Positions 24,598 to 36,800 of a stretch of 64,000 bases of DNA are shown here, piece after piece. The stretch's first letter is position 1, and each line of letters begins with the position of its first letter. This DNA is from Liolophura sinensis (Eukaryota; Mollusca; Polyplacophora; Chitonida; Chitonidae). The position numbers and the translations under genes were made by a program. The DNA lies in the NCBI RefSeq assembly GCF_032854445.1, contig NC_088303.1, positions 30,299,265-30,363,264 of the forward strand, given 5' to 3'. Under the pieces are notes generated by a model, which did no database searches, was not told the origin of the DNA, and was given only the letters and a program-made list of their open reading frames with translations.

Positions 24598-24619
24598 CAT
24601 GAGTATGAACTCACTGCGA

Positions 24620-24945
24620 CCGCCTTGGTGAGTGAGTGAGTGCTTGGGGTTTACCGTCATACTTAACAATCTTTAAGTCATATGACGACGAAGGAAGCCT
24701 TAGGGTGCATGTATTGTGCCCCCTTATTGCAGGACAGAATTTCACCGCTCTTTGTGCTGCTTAACTGAGACGCCTTACCGAAGGCAAGTAAGTCGCACCG
24801 CCAGAGCCATTATACTGATACGGGTCAACCAGTCGTTGCACTATCCCCTTCATGCTTCATGCCATGACTCGACCCAGGATTGACCCAGGCTCTAACTCTC
24901 CTGAAGCGGATGCTCTACCAACTGTGCTATCAGGGCCGGTCGGCC
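24620..24945 (-). mobile_element. SINE family B, near full length
   Basis: The reverse complement carries a tRNA-like head (GCCCTGATAGCACAGTTGGT then AGAGC), the body with TGACCCGTATCAGTATAATG and CTTGCCTTCGGTAAGGCGTC, and the tail with a GTTAAGTATGACGGTAAACC block and CACTCACTCACT. Confidence 0.85.
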
Positions 24946-25039
24946 ATGGTGAGAGGCTCCTAATCAACTGTTTTGCACAGAACAATAAATTTAAAGTACT
25001 ATACCGCTCTTTTACTTTAGCTCTGGCGCTTGTTTAACA

Positions 25040-25115
25040 CAAAGCAATATTGAGTTTTAGTCTAACATTAGCTGTGATGCAAAATACATTCTATAGTGTA
25101 TGTACTATAATTCTT
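25040..25115. repeat. Dispersed repeat R2, copy 2
   Basis: Partner of 22690-22770 (shared AGCTGTGATGCAAAATACA). It abuts the M1 element that follows. Confidence 0.5.
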
Positions 25116-25322
25116 CAACCTGTTGGCATGTTTGCAAGATGTTTATTCAAGCAAATTCTGGAGGCATTATTCTGTGTAGATTAATAATATTGTACATTTT
25201 GTGAAGCCCTGAAATTGGCCGATTCTACCAATATAGTTTTGTCCCCAATATCAAAGTAAAAATGTGTATAAATTGCACTGAAAATTGCTCTATCATATGT
25301 GAAAAGGTTGAGGAATTGGTGT
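25108..25322. mobile_element. MITE family M1, copy 2, inverted relative to copy 1
   Basis: Its right end is the reverse complement of the M1 terminus (GAAAAGGTTGAGGAATT) and its left end is AATTCTTCAACCTGTTGG. The reverse complement of the interior aligns with 14022-14241 throughout. Confidence 0.75.
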
Positions 25323-25420
25323 AATGTGAAATTCCAGTTCGCAACGTGAATTTAATTAAAAAAAATTAGGTTGACACATCAGCACGAATCTATCCGATAA
25401 CCTGTATATGTCGCTCTAAA

Positions 25421-25576
25421 GCGTGATTTCGCGTTACATGACTGACACGCCATCGGCCTGATAGCATGCACGTCTCGCTTTAAAATATGATTTGGTCAGC
25501 GTGATTTCGCGTTACATGACTGACACGCCATCTACCTGATAGCATGCAAGTCTCGCTTTAAAATATGATTTGGTCT
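25421..25576. repeat. 78-bp tandem duplication, 2 copies
   Basis: GCGTGATTTCGCGTTACATG begins at 25421 and again at 25499, and both copies continue nearly identically to AAAATATGATTTGGTC. The few mismatches suggest a recent event. Confidence 0.9.
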
Positions 25577-25727
25577 AATATAAAATTCACGCCTGTAAAT
25601 CCGTAGTCAGTCTCAAAATGTCTTCTGTTCAAATACCACTGTTGTGCTATAGCGGCCAAGACTCAATTTTACACTGCACTTGGCTTTGTGATTTGAATTT
25701 AACAAGCTGCTGTCAATCGTCTGACAC

Positions 25728-26096
25728 ATGGCCAATGCAGTTGACGTCCTGATGCGCCGCCTATTCCAAGCTGCTCACTCAGATAGTAGTCGCCACTTCA
25801 CGACAGACCTTTCGTGTTCGAAGTGGGTGCCTGGCGTGGGCACGGCGTGTACCCCAGGACACCCCACTAATGAGTCCTCCCCAGGGCGTGGCTGGGCCAG
25901 AAGATTACCTTGGCACGAGCGACGTGCCTACACGTCGCCAGAAACTATGTCAGTCTTTGATACGGAAGGGTGCACAAAGAAAACGAACGCACGCATGGTC
26001 AAGGGGAACACTTACGCTCGAGTGAAATCCGCAATAAGCGGGTTCCTAATTAAACTGTCTACGGTCAAGTTTCTTAGAGTGTATTCTACAGCATAA
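25728..26096 (+). CDS. Low-confidence ORF, 122 residues
   Basis: An ATG-initiated open frame in a GC-richer patch (about 25730-25990). The predicted protein is Ser/Thr/Arg-rich with no domain, signal peptide or membrane segment that I recognise. There are no splice signals tying it to other exons. The patch includes a short palindrome GGCACG-AGCGA-CGTGCC at about 25911-25927. It could be chance, a TE remnant or a terminal exon. Confidence 0.15.
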   Translation: MANAVDVLMRRLFQAAHSDSSRHFTTDLSCSKWVPGVGTACTPGHPTNESSPGRGWARRLPWHERRAYTSPETMSVFDTEGCTKKTNARMVKGNTYARVKSAISGFLIKLSTVKFLRVYSTA

Positions 26097-26347
26097 TATG
26101 ATACAGCCATGTTTTGTCCAGTCTACCTGTGTCGAAAATTAGGAGGGAATCTCATTCCAGAAGTTAATGTATGGCATGGAATGTAAATATTATGACCAAA
26201 GCTATGTCCATCTGGAGAAAGTCAAGGTTTACATATATGACACGTAGGGTAGGTGTGGCTATAAGTGTGTCTCTCGCTGCACGGGTTAGAAATTGTAGGG
26301 AGAAATTTCAGTTTCAAGTTGTAGTGCGAGCAATATAAAAACAGACA

Positions 26348-26632
26348 GGGCCTCCGTGCATGGCCTAGTGGTTTGCGTGCTAGCGGAGCACAATGGCCTT
26401 CACCATTGCGATCGCTGTCCCGCTCATGCTGTATCAATTTCGTGTTTTTGGTCATATATACGTGGTGGAAAAGCCATCAGCTATCTGTGGATGGTCGTGG
26501 GTTTTCTCCCGTGTTTTGCCTGGGTTCTTTACTCCATAGCGCATGCTGGTCGCCGTCGTATAAGTGAAATATTCTTGAGTATACGGCGTCAAAATCAATT
26601 AAAGCCAGTTAAAAACCAAATAAATAAGTAAA
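26348..26632 (+). mobile_element. SINE family A, near full length, diverged
   Basis: GGGCCTCCGTGCATGGCCTA at the head, GTGGATGGTCGTGGGTTTTC in the centre, and GTCGCCGTCGTATAAGTGAA with AAATAAATAAG at the tail, plus strand. Confidence 0.88.
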
Positions 26633-26810
26633 AGACTTAAGACTCTCAAACAGACAAATGAACATTGGAACAGGTTGCTGAAACTTGTTCTCGTCAGAAA
26701 ATAAACGTTCGTTAAGAAACTAGGCTACACCGTGCAGAACTGCAGTTACTTACGACTGTATTATGTGATGTATTACCATTTGTGAGAATGAATCACTGGC
26801 CTTTTACCCT

Positions 26811-26985
26811 CCAAGGCGGACTGACATAATGGTCATGTACTAGCACCTGTATGCATGGCGTTATAGTCGTTGAGGATATGTGATTTTGTCCAGGATGTCG
26901 TCCAGTTTCTACATGAACACATTTGAGAGTTGTCAAATGAAAGCTTGATAAGGACAGCATGTAACGCCAGAATTTGTTAATGGGG
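26811..26985. repeat. Direct repeat R3, left copy flanking a SINE B
   Basis: Shares CAAGG(C/T)GGACTG(A/G)CAT, GTTTCTAC, GAGAGTTGTC, GTGAAAGC or ATGAAAGC, and a GCATG(T/C)AAC block with 27384-27500, on the other side of the family B SINE at 27018-27383. Confidence 0.6.
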
Positions 26986-27017
26986 ATATGTGTAGGCTAC
27001 ATCAATTGTAACCTAAC

Positions 27018-27383
27018 CGGACCCCGATGGCTCAGTTCACAGAGCGTCAGCTTCGGGGTGGTAGATCTAGGGTCAATCGTGGTCGGGTCACACCTAAGGC
27101 CGTAAAAGAGGAAGTTGTAGCTTCCTCACTTGGCGTTCGATAATAAGGGGAAGTGCAACGACTGGTTGTCCCCATATCAGTATTATGGATTTGGTGGGGT
27201 GGCTTACCAGAGCTTTCGGTAAGTCGTCTCAGTGAAGAAGCACCAGGCAAAGAAAAAAGCGATGGAAATCTGTTCAGCGACAAGGAGGCACATTAAATGC
27301 ACTATATGGTGTCGTTATAGCTGAGATATAACTGAAAAAATTGTTAAATATGACCTTAAATACCAAGCATTCACTCATTCACT
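27018..27383 (+). mobile_element. SINE family B, near full length
   Basis: Head GGACCCCGATGGCTCAGTT with an A-box-like TGGCTCAGTTCAC and B-box-like GGGTCAATCGTGG. The body has GGTCGGGTCACACCTAAGGC and GAGGAAGTTGTAGCTTCCTC. The tail has AAAAAATTGTTAAATATGAC and CATTCACTCATTCAC. Confidence 0.85.
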
Positions 27384-27500
27384 GCAAGGTGGACTGGCAT
27401 GATGAACAATGCAGTAACAGTTGTTTCTACAACAACACACCAGAGAGTTGTCTAGTGAAAGCTTTTTGAGGGCGGCATGCAACCCCAAAATGTATTAATG
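27384..27500. repeat. Direct repeat R3, right copy
   Basis: Counterpart of 26811-26985. It ends just before the candidate poly(A) signal of the ABCG gene. Confidence 0.6.
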
Positions 27501-27506
27501 TTTATT
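27501..27506 (-). terminator. Candidate polyadenylation signal of the ABCG gene
   Basis: AATAAA on the minus strand, about 100 nt past the stop codon at 27609. A second AATAAA overlaps the stop itself (27613-27608) and is less likely to be used. Confidence 0.5.
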
Positions 27507-27608
27507 TAATGTTCTCAAGCAATAAAGAAGTTACAGTATATTTTGCAAACAAACGTTTAGATTTATGTACAGTTGTAAAAATGACATTGTTTCGCAGATA
27601 CAAATGTT

Positions 27609-27828
27609 TTATTTTGGTTTACGACAAAGCAGAAAAGTAACATAAACCAAAACTCTGAACAATGTTACCATGGCAAACAAAGATAACAGATAACAATACA
27701 GTGGCGCTCGGATACCTTCGTCATGTAACACTGCTGCTGACTGAATAATTGCAGTTTCGTTAAGGAAAGTCCCATTCGTCAGCAATCTGTCACATGCACT
27801 CAAAGGAGAAGTGTCTGTGCTCACACAC
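27609..27828 (-). CDS. ABCG gene exon 15 (residues 609-681, extracellular loop, TM6, stop)
   Basis: Acceptor TTCGCTTCAG. Contains two sequons (NGT, NET), Cys residues likely to pair in the loop, and a C-terminal membrane segment ending LLCRKPK and the stop. The preceding intron is 3.2 kb. Confidence 0.92.
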
Positions 27829-30800
27829 CTGAAGCGAAAGAAACAAAGTCTTATTGTAATAGCGGTATACGATTGTCTAATTATTGTGGAACTGATGCAA
27901 GTCTTCGGGCCCGGCTCCCTCCCACCATGGTTCTGGCATCGTATGAGTGAAATATTGTTGGGAACGGCGCAAAACATCAATCAAATAAATAAGCCAATCA
28001 ATAAATAAGCCAATCAATAAATCAGTCAATAAATACATTTAAGTCTTCGGTAGTCCTCGGATACAATGGTCCAGGAGCCCTGTCGATTATGTTGGCTTCC
28101 TCTCCCGTCGTTAGTGAGAATGTCTGCAGCAACCTTTGGATGGTCATGTCTTTCGCCTGGGCTCTGACCAGTTCCTCCCACCATAATGCTGGACGCCGTC
28201 GTATATGTAAAAAATTTTTGAGTGCGGCGTGACACACCAATCGAATATATAAATAAATAAATCACGTCTTCGCATATATTCACCAATAATTTGGCTATGA
28301 TGATCCAATCAGAAAACACCATACATATTTCTGCACTGGTGCTACCTTATACCATACAAGGTACCATTATCGTGATTTGATCGCACTGCCTTCACATTTT
28401 AGTCAAGAAAACAAATAAATAAACACTGGTTCTTTACCAATACAGATCAATCTTGAAACTCAATCAATTAAGCATAGACTTCTATCATAAAACTGAATAT
28501 CAGTACGAGATATGATTTACCATGATTACTTTTGTTGTTAATCAGTAGTCCACAACTGAATCACTTCCCTATATTTGTCACAGAACAGCAACTATATATG
28601 CCCTAACGCGAACATAGTGTTTTGGTGCGTAAAACCACGAAAAGTTGATCTCGTCCGGCTATACAGTGTACATTCAGTGCACAAGTTAGGCCATGAAAGC
28701 AATGATTATTTTCAGTTGACGAGCAAAATGAAGAAAAACCATAACATTAGCTCAAGGCTACATCGAAAATGTCAGCAGATCTTCCGTGATTTCTCAGTTA
28801 AGATAAGATTTTTTTTTCTTTTTTTTTTTGATTGGTGTTTTACGCCGTACTCAAAAATATTTCACTTATTATGGTGGATGGAAACCAGGCAGAGCCCGGT
28901 GGAAAACCACGACCATCCGCAGGTTGCTGACCGATCTTCCCACGTACGGCCGGAGAGGAAGCCAGCATAAGCTGGTGTTGAACTCACAGCGACCGCATTG
29001 GTAGACAGGATTTAGTCTATCCTTTCAATATAGTTTGTCCAAGCTGAATGTTGTAGTTTAATATGGCCGGTCATTTAATTTCAAGGGACAAAAGCAATTA
29101 CAGAGCTTATATTCTCTTTATAGGTCTTTCTTTCCAAATCGATTCAGCACGTTTTGTTCGAAAAAGGAATTAAAATGCCGCCAATATGGTCACATCCAAG
29201 AAGCCACACGGGCAAAAAGTATAGGCTTTTCGTAATTATTCTTCTCCAGACAGATTGTCCGTTATACTTTAAGGATTGTTTTTTCAGCTAGCTTACTTAC
29301 TGGGTACTTATGAACAAGCAACAGTTTGAAGGTACATAGGCCATAAGCTTGGGTCGTTTGAGCACACAACTGTAGCGCAGGGTCATGCAAGTTAATGAGA
29401 GTTTAGGGCTTAACGTCGACATTAGACGACGAAGAATGTAATGCATGTAATGTGCCTCCTTGTTGCAGGATGGATTTCCACCGGCCGTTAATCTAGTGCT
29501 GCTTCACTGAGACGACTTACCAAAGGCAAGTAAGCTGCCCCGCCCAAACCATTACACTGATACGGGTCAACTAGACGCTGCACTACCCCCTTAATGCTGA
29601 ACGCCAAGCCAGGTAGTTATAACAAACTGTGACCCGACTTTGGATTGACCGTCTACTGTCGCCAAAGCAGACGCTCTACTAACTGAACCATCGGGATCGA
29701 TCAGCGTCATGAGAGGTTTAATACTGCACTATAAATTCCTCCAACTCAAGTTTATCTATTGTGCATGTATCTCTGCATTGTCTTCTTTAGTACAGTTATG
29801 GTTCAACTGTATATTCTCCGTTTACACTAATTTTATAATACTGAAAGCCTCAGCTGGCCGTGACAGGATTCAAGCCCGGATCCTCAATGGTCAGTTGCAT
29901 TGAGAATTACCACTCGAAGACGCCAGCTACATGTATATGTGGGTCCTCTGCAGAACCCCCCTGTTACACGAGGCCGCCGTCTGGATCATGTTTATCTGAG
30001 AATCGGTGAAACTGGAAATTTTCATCATTTTTAAATTTGGTTATGCGCTGAACATTTTATAGATGTCTTGACAGAGTAAACTATATCACTCAAATTACAT
30101 ACGCAAACTCCAAGTTAAAATCAAGCCGAGTATTTCCTCGCAGCACCAAATGATTTCTGCTTAACATCGCTCATATTGTCACAACTTGGTCGATAAACAA
30201 TCAGTTTTTTCAGTAATAAACTGTCAAGTTACTTAACAATTCCACGTTGTATATGATGCCTACCTTTTGCAGCTGGTAACTGATCTGTTACCGGTCGATA
30301 ACGGCGTGATCACACTTTTGTTTTGAACTGGTTGGTAAAGTCCAACATAACAATCCAGTTACCAGTGTGTTATATCTTGATAAACTGATCGGTACAATAA
30401 ACTTTTAACCCCACAGATGACTTTACAATCAATAACTTTAAAAAGTTACACCGTTTGCACAAAGAAACTGGAAAGTTAGAAACTGGAAAGTGATTGTAAC
30501 TTTTCGTGGTTATGATAGCCACATAAGGTCAAATTTGAGTAGAACATAGTGTTTATAAATGGAAAATATACCAGTTAGTAACTTTTCGTGCCTTCATTTT
30601 CAGAAGAGTTTTACATTATAATGATTCAGCAGCTAACTTGAACAACATATGAAAAACACACACACACACACAAAACAAAAAGATTGCTCAAACTTGCACG
30701 TCTTCGCAAACCAAGTCGAAAAAATATTAAATAATACTCTATAAAAGTACTTGTACTTAACAATTGTAAATATTTACAACTGGGTGGACCATATTATAAT

Positions 30801-33800
30801 TTTTTATTGTAAGTTTCGACTATAATAGCTTTCAATTTCTTCGGCTAGAATCCGAATCTTAGTGTTTTACAATCAGCATCGATTTACGATCAAGAATTTA
30901 GCCTACATGTGTAATATACCTGGCCAACTTCAGGTCACATCACTGCATATAATATATAACAGAAAATATGTTTAACAGTCAGCATCATACTCTACAGGCC
31001 TTACCGGATTGGGTAACCATCGGTGAACTCCAGAATGACGAAGGCTCTGTAAGCGTAATAATGCACTGACAGAAATCTGGACCACTCTAACCAAAACGGC
31101 ATAGTACGGGTAAAGAATCCACCTACAAACCAATGATATACAAAGATACATGTATGTATAATTAGACCCAAGTAAAGTTACGCAGTTTTCAGGTAATTGA
31201 TAGACAAACTGAAGATTTTTTTTCGGCTCTAAATTTTAGCTGCTCTCAAAAGAGAATAATGTGTTAAATTTAATAAAAAGTCTGTTATCTGAGTGATGTG
31301 TAATGTATTCTATTATTGCCGCTGATTATTGGGTAATATAGGACAGACATGAAATAAACACTGCGTTTGTATTTGAGGAAAAATTTAGAACAAATACACC
31401 GGACAAAGTACGAGTCAGGAAATGCCATTGATATGACAAGGCTACATTATGACTATACAAAGATAAGGGACAACATTACCGAGTAACAGACATGTCAGGA
31501 AGTAAAGACTTGCGGCTGTCAAAGCAAAATCAACCCGATTGAAGGCTGCTCCAATCAAAAAGCCAGCACTCTGAAAACATAAGTATTCGTAGGGTTATGT
31601 AGACTAACGAATCACGTGTAACGCTCTAAATTTATTTATTTGTTTATTTATTTATTTGAATGGCGTTTTACGCCGTACTCAAGAATATTTTGCTTTTATG
31701 ACGGCGACCAGCATTAAGGTGGGATGGAATCGCGTAACGTTTTAAAGGTTGACCATGTTTAACATAAAGGCAAATAGGGGCCTCCGTGGCTCAGTTGGTT
31801 AGCGCGCTAGCGCGCACTAATGACCCAGGAGCCCCTCACCAATGCGGTCGCTGTGAATTGAGGTCCAGTGAATTGTGAATTGAACTTCCTCTCCGGCCGT
31901 ACGTGGGAAGGTTTTCCAGCAACCTGCGGATGGTCGTGGGTTTCCACCGGGCTCTGCCTGGTTTTCTCCCACCATAATGCTGGCCGCCGTAGAATACGTG
32001 AAATATTCTTGAGTACGGCGTAAAACACCAATCAAATAAACAAATATAGGCAAATACAGACGTAATTTGCAGGTCTGTGATGCACATAAAAATCGTTCTG
32101 TTTAATACAGTGAAACCTAGACAGCGTAATTAACCTAGGACAGTCTATGTATAAGGCTTTTAACCAATTAGCATCACTCCTGTTTCCTTTTACACACTAA
32201 AATCGAACCCAATTTAAACATGTATAGTTGTCACAAAATCCTAAAACGAAACCAATCAGTGTAGCGTTGTTATTTCCGGTCCTTTTCGAAATAAATGGAG
32301 TTATTTACGCGCTTTGAATGATTAATAATAAATATTTTATGAAATGTTTCATGCAAAGCAAGTCCATCGAACCAGTCCATCTCTCGTGGCTTTGAATTAG
32401 GCCAACCACTGATCGATCACATATTCTTTGCAACAGTTTCTTTGGTGTAACATGCCCGAGTTAAGATCGATAAATCTCTGTGTATGCAGTTTTACAACAG
32501 CAGTGGATGGGTCTGTTGACAACACCAGACAAAAACAAGTTTTTACCAACAATAGAACGACCATTTTTAATGGACACAGCAAAATATCTAATATTACTAA
32601 AAATTTACTGAATTATGTTGTGGTATGTTAAAGATAAAACCAATTTGAATTAAGTTTTCTTCTATTTTTGTACGTTTGCCATAGCCCTAAGTGTAGACCT
32701 CCAAGAAAATCTTTAGGCAGTTATGCAATGACTGGGGATTAAGTACGGATGCAAGAACCTCGGAGTACATACTTGATGGCTAAGTGTTTCATGCTGGTAT
32801 TACTAATCAAAGAATGTTAAAAGCAATCATCAGTTCCATTGCCACGGCGTGAACAGGATCCAGTCTGTACATATCAAATGGCACATAGCATTTAACTCTA
32901 TCCTACACATACACGGTATTAACAGCAAGCCAGCACTAAGTGTTATGTTTGCGAATTAGGGCATCAATTTATAAGTGTTCATACATGTTCGCCACCTGTC
33001 GTAAAGTTTGTGACTAACTTATCAAATGTGAGTTCGGGATTCTCCTCCCATTAAACAGACCACCCTTTTATAAGTGAAAACTTCTTGAACATGGCTTCAT
33101 ACAACAATCAAATAAATAATAAAGAAATTCTAAGCAATATGCACGTAAACAGATTCCTATATTGTAGCCTTCATGGCTCCAGCAAGGAAGGAGAAACTTC
33201 TTTTAAATTTCCCTGTTAGGCCATTCTTTTGTGCAGCCTAGCTGTATCACTATCTGTATTTCATTCACACACTTAGTTGAATCTGGTGGTAAAATTCTCC
33301 CTTTCATTCATATACCAACAATCAACCCCACGATTATCATCTTGATCTTTGAATTGTCGAGTTAAAATAACCCTTTAGTCTGTCTTTCCCTACATATAGT
33401 TGAATATTTTAAGCAATTTCTGATATTTATAAAAATTGTTAAAAATGGATCTTAACGTTTAATTTAGATAAACTATAGTCCTTCCGGTAACTGAAAAAAG
33501 AAATGTTCAAAAGATTGCAGAATGCTTACAATGTATATTGTAAACGTCAAAGATGAACTTACCTGTCCTACCATTGCACATATCAACGTAACTCCAAGGC
33601 TTCCGAAAAACGTTGATACATCAGAGTTCAACCCTGCCATCCAGTAAATAATGGGATAACACACGGTAGGGAAGGTTATCACCAAGGGGAGTTCACTGGT
33701 CATTTTTGCCAAGATATAGGCGGATAACCGATACATGCCGGCGGCTCGTTCTTTGTTGATAACTGGCATTTCCGCAGGAACTACAAAAACAGAAAGTAAT

Positions 33801-36800
33801 GCGTAAGACACCACAATGTTGTTAGTAGAAGTCGAAGGGACATTTATGTGTCCGGAGGTCATTTTCGGCCACAGTTGACCATTACAAGAACTATATGATA
33901 AATAAATATTCCATTTAAGCGAAAATAAAATAGTTGGACCTTAAATTTAATGATGGCCCATGGCAAATGAGGTGGCGTGCTTAAATCCTTGAGTCTGGAG
34001 GTTTGCTAGGTGCACGGCGAAAGGCGGGGCTTAGTGTGGCTTCATCCAACGTCATATCCATCAAAAAATACGGCGTTGACCATAAAAAGCCAGTTATGAC
34101 GTCATCTGAATGGGAAAACCCACGGCCATCTGCGGGTTGCTCGTAGACCTACTCCACTTACTGCCGGAGAGGAAGTCAGTATTTATTTATTTATTTATTT
34201 ATTTGATTGACGTTTTACGCCGTACTCAAGAATATTTCACTTATACGACGGCGGCCAGCATTATGGTGGGAGGAAACCAAGCACAGCCCGGGGGAAACCC
34301 ACGACCATCCGCAGGCTGCTGGAAGACCTTCCGGCCGGAGAGGAAGCCAGCATGAGCTAGACGTGAACTCACAGCGACCGCATTGGTGAGAGGCTTCTGG
34401 GTCATTACGCTGCGCTAGCGCACTAACCGACTGAGCCACGGAGGCCCCAGGAAGTCAGTATGAACTGGACTTGAACTCACAATGACCGCATTGATGAGAA
34501 GGTCCTGGGACATTGGGACATTGCGCCGTGCTGGCGTGGTAACCCTCTTGGCCACGGAGGTCCCAATTATTCATCTAAAAACATGGTACCGGTATCATTT
34601 TCCCAATCATCATAGAGAAAAGCTGGTATGGAGATAATCGCCAGCATGCCAATCTACATGTGATACTTACATGATGCTACAGACGAGAGTAACGGGCGGA
34701 TATTCCAGTATCCACAGGAAAAGAAAATCTGAAACAAGCGGAAAATACTAGACATTTTCATATCCCAAGCTAAATATAGAAAATCATATCTGCTCACAAA
34801 ATTTGATCAACATCGGCAAATATTTGAAGCAGTTCTTTTGCATAGAGTTTAATGAATCATAAAATTCATTACATACTAGTATGCAAATCTGATCAAATGA
34901 TCGGTCGAGTTTCGAAACTGGATATGAGGTTTGATCAAGTAAACTTGCGCACAAAATGTTATCAACATCAGATGATAGTGTAACAAACAGATAAACAGTC
35001 AGACCCAAATGATTATACATCGCAGTTCAAGCAACATGTTTTCCATAATTCGAATTCTTCGACTTTTGCGATTTTTTTCTTTGTAGAATGCAGTATAGTA
35101 CAGATTCATTATATTCAGTCTAGGTTTATAAAGATTGCAGTGCACATGAATGTATGTGGACGTCGTTCAGAGCGTTGGATAAAAATGCTGTTTAACAGTT
35201 ATAAGAGTTTACATGGGTGTGTAATCGAACTGTTCATGAACAATATCAGGAAACTTTCTGTCGGACTGTTTTTAACTGTATTTCCTCTAAAGCTAGTGGA
35301 TATTCCAAAGAAGAAAATTCAAAACTTGATTAGATGGTTGGAGGTGTCGTTCAAAACCAGACGGTTCAAAACTTTATCAGATGGTTGGAGGTGTCGTTCA
35401 AAACCACACGGTTCAAAACTTGATTAGATGGTTGGAGGTGTCGTTCAAAACCACACGGTTCAAAACTTTATCAGATGGTTGGAGGTGTCGTTCAAAACCA
35501 GACGGTTCAAAACTTGATCAGATGGTTGAAGGTGTCGTTCAAAACCAGACGGTTCAAAACTTGATCAGATGGTTGGAGTTTTCGTTTAAAACTAGATGGT
35601 TCAAAGCTTGCTTGGATGGTTTGAGGTTCCGTTCAAAACAAGATGGATGAAATGAACATGGTTCAAAACTTGAATACTTAGCTGGAGGTTTCGTCCAAAA
35701 CAGAATGGTTCAAATGTGGATGGTTCACAACTTGATTGGACGGATGGGAGTTTCGTCAGCAGTGTTACTTACCAAACCTAAAGTGTCCCTGACCGTGACG
35801 TCAGTCCTGTCTATTTGAAACCACAGTGCCCCTGCTATCAAGGAGAACATTATCATCTGGAACAGTTCCAACTTTGACAAGAAATACGACCTCGATAATT
35901 GAAAATGTCGCCAGGTTAACAGCCTGTACTGAGTGCAGAATGAAGAGGGCCACTTTGGTCCCGTGCGGTGCCTTTCGTTGTCCTTCTGACGTTGTGTGGC
36001 AATTCCCATTTCAGGATCTGGAATGTACATACACACACATATATCTGGTACCGGCTGTACAGGCAAAGATATCGTAGGTGATACTGGCTGTTAGCGTCTG
36101 TTCAGAGACACGTGTTTTTGGTGACCATCAGATTATTCAGATTTTACTCATAAGCGTTATGCTATAAAATTTCCAGTGTTAAAAATACAGTGGAAAAATA
36201 AAGCAACGGTCACTTAGCAGAAAAAATGTCTTTGATGCGCTGCTATAAGGATTGGATAGGATATTAAATTGTAAATGTGAAATCATCACCTTAGTATCGT
36301 ATATCCTGGGGACAGTTTGCTCGGTCTATATGGGTGTCAGTTCCTCTTCGGAGTATTACGGATGTTTCTTCGGATGTTTCTCTTTGGAGTCACACATACA
36401 TGGGACTGCTATACACATTGTCAACGTATCCATGCGTGGGAGCTGGCAGTTTTGTATGATGTTTATAATTTGGTAGCCAATTGTAATCTAAACCTATCAT
36501 GGCCAGTTGACATTGTTAGTTGACGTTGTTAAGTAAAGCTGTAGTTTTGATTTGTTTGTTCTTGTTAAATGCAAGCTAAAAAAAGTATTATTAAAGAAAA
36601 AGAAAACAAAAAATCTAACATAATTATTTCAGCAGAGGGGTGGAAACAAACCTATCTTACTTCAGCCATTTTGTTCTGAATTGCTTCGTAACTCTATAAA
36701 TCAAGTTTTAATCCGGTATTCTTCCGAGGCCATGAGGTACAATAAGTAAGATTAACCGAAAACATTATATATACAAATGGCAAAGAGGTAAAATAGGGTT

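Noticed and set aside
34110-34439. Overlapping ORFs with a recurring [20 protein letters not shown] pattern
   Set aside because: The same peptide appears wherever a family A SINE tail lies, so it is a translated SINE and not a gene.
35140-35650. Overlapping plus-strand ORFs with a repetitive protein pattern
   Set aside because: They are translations of the 47-bp minisatellite in an ABCG intron; frame changes occur between units because 47 is not a multiple of three.
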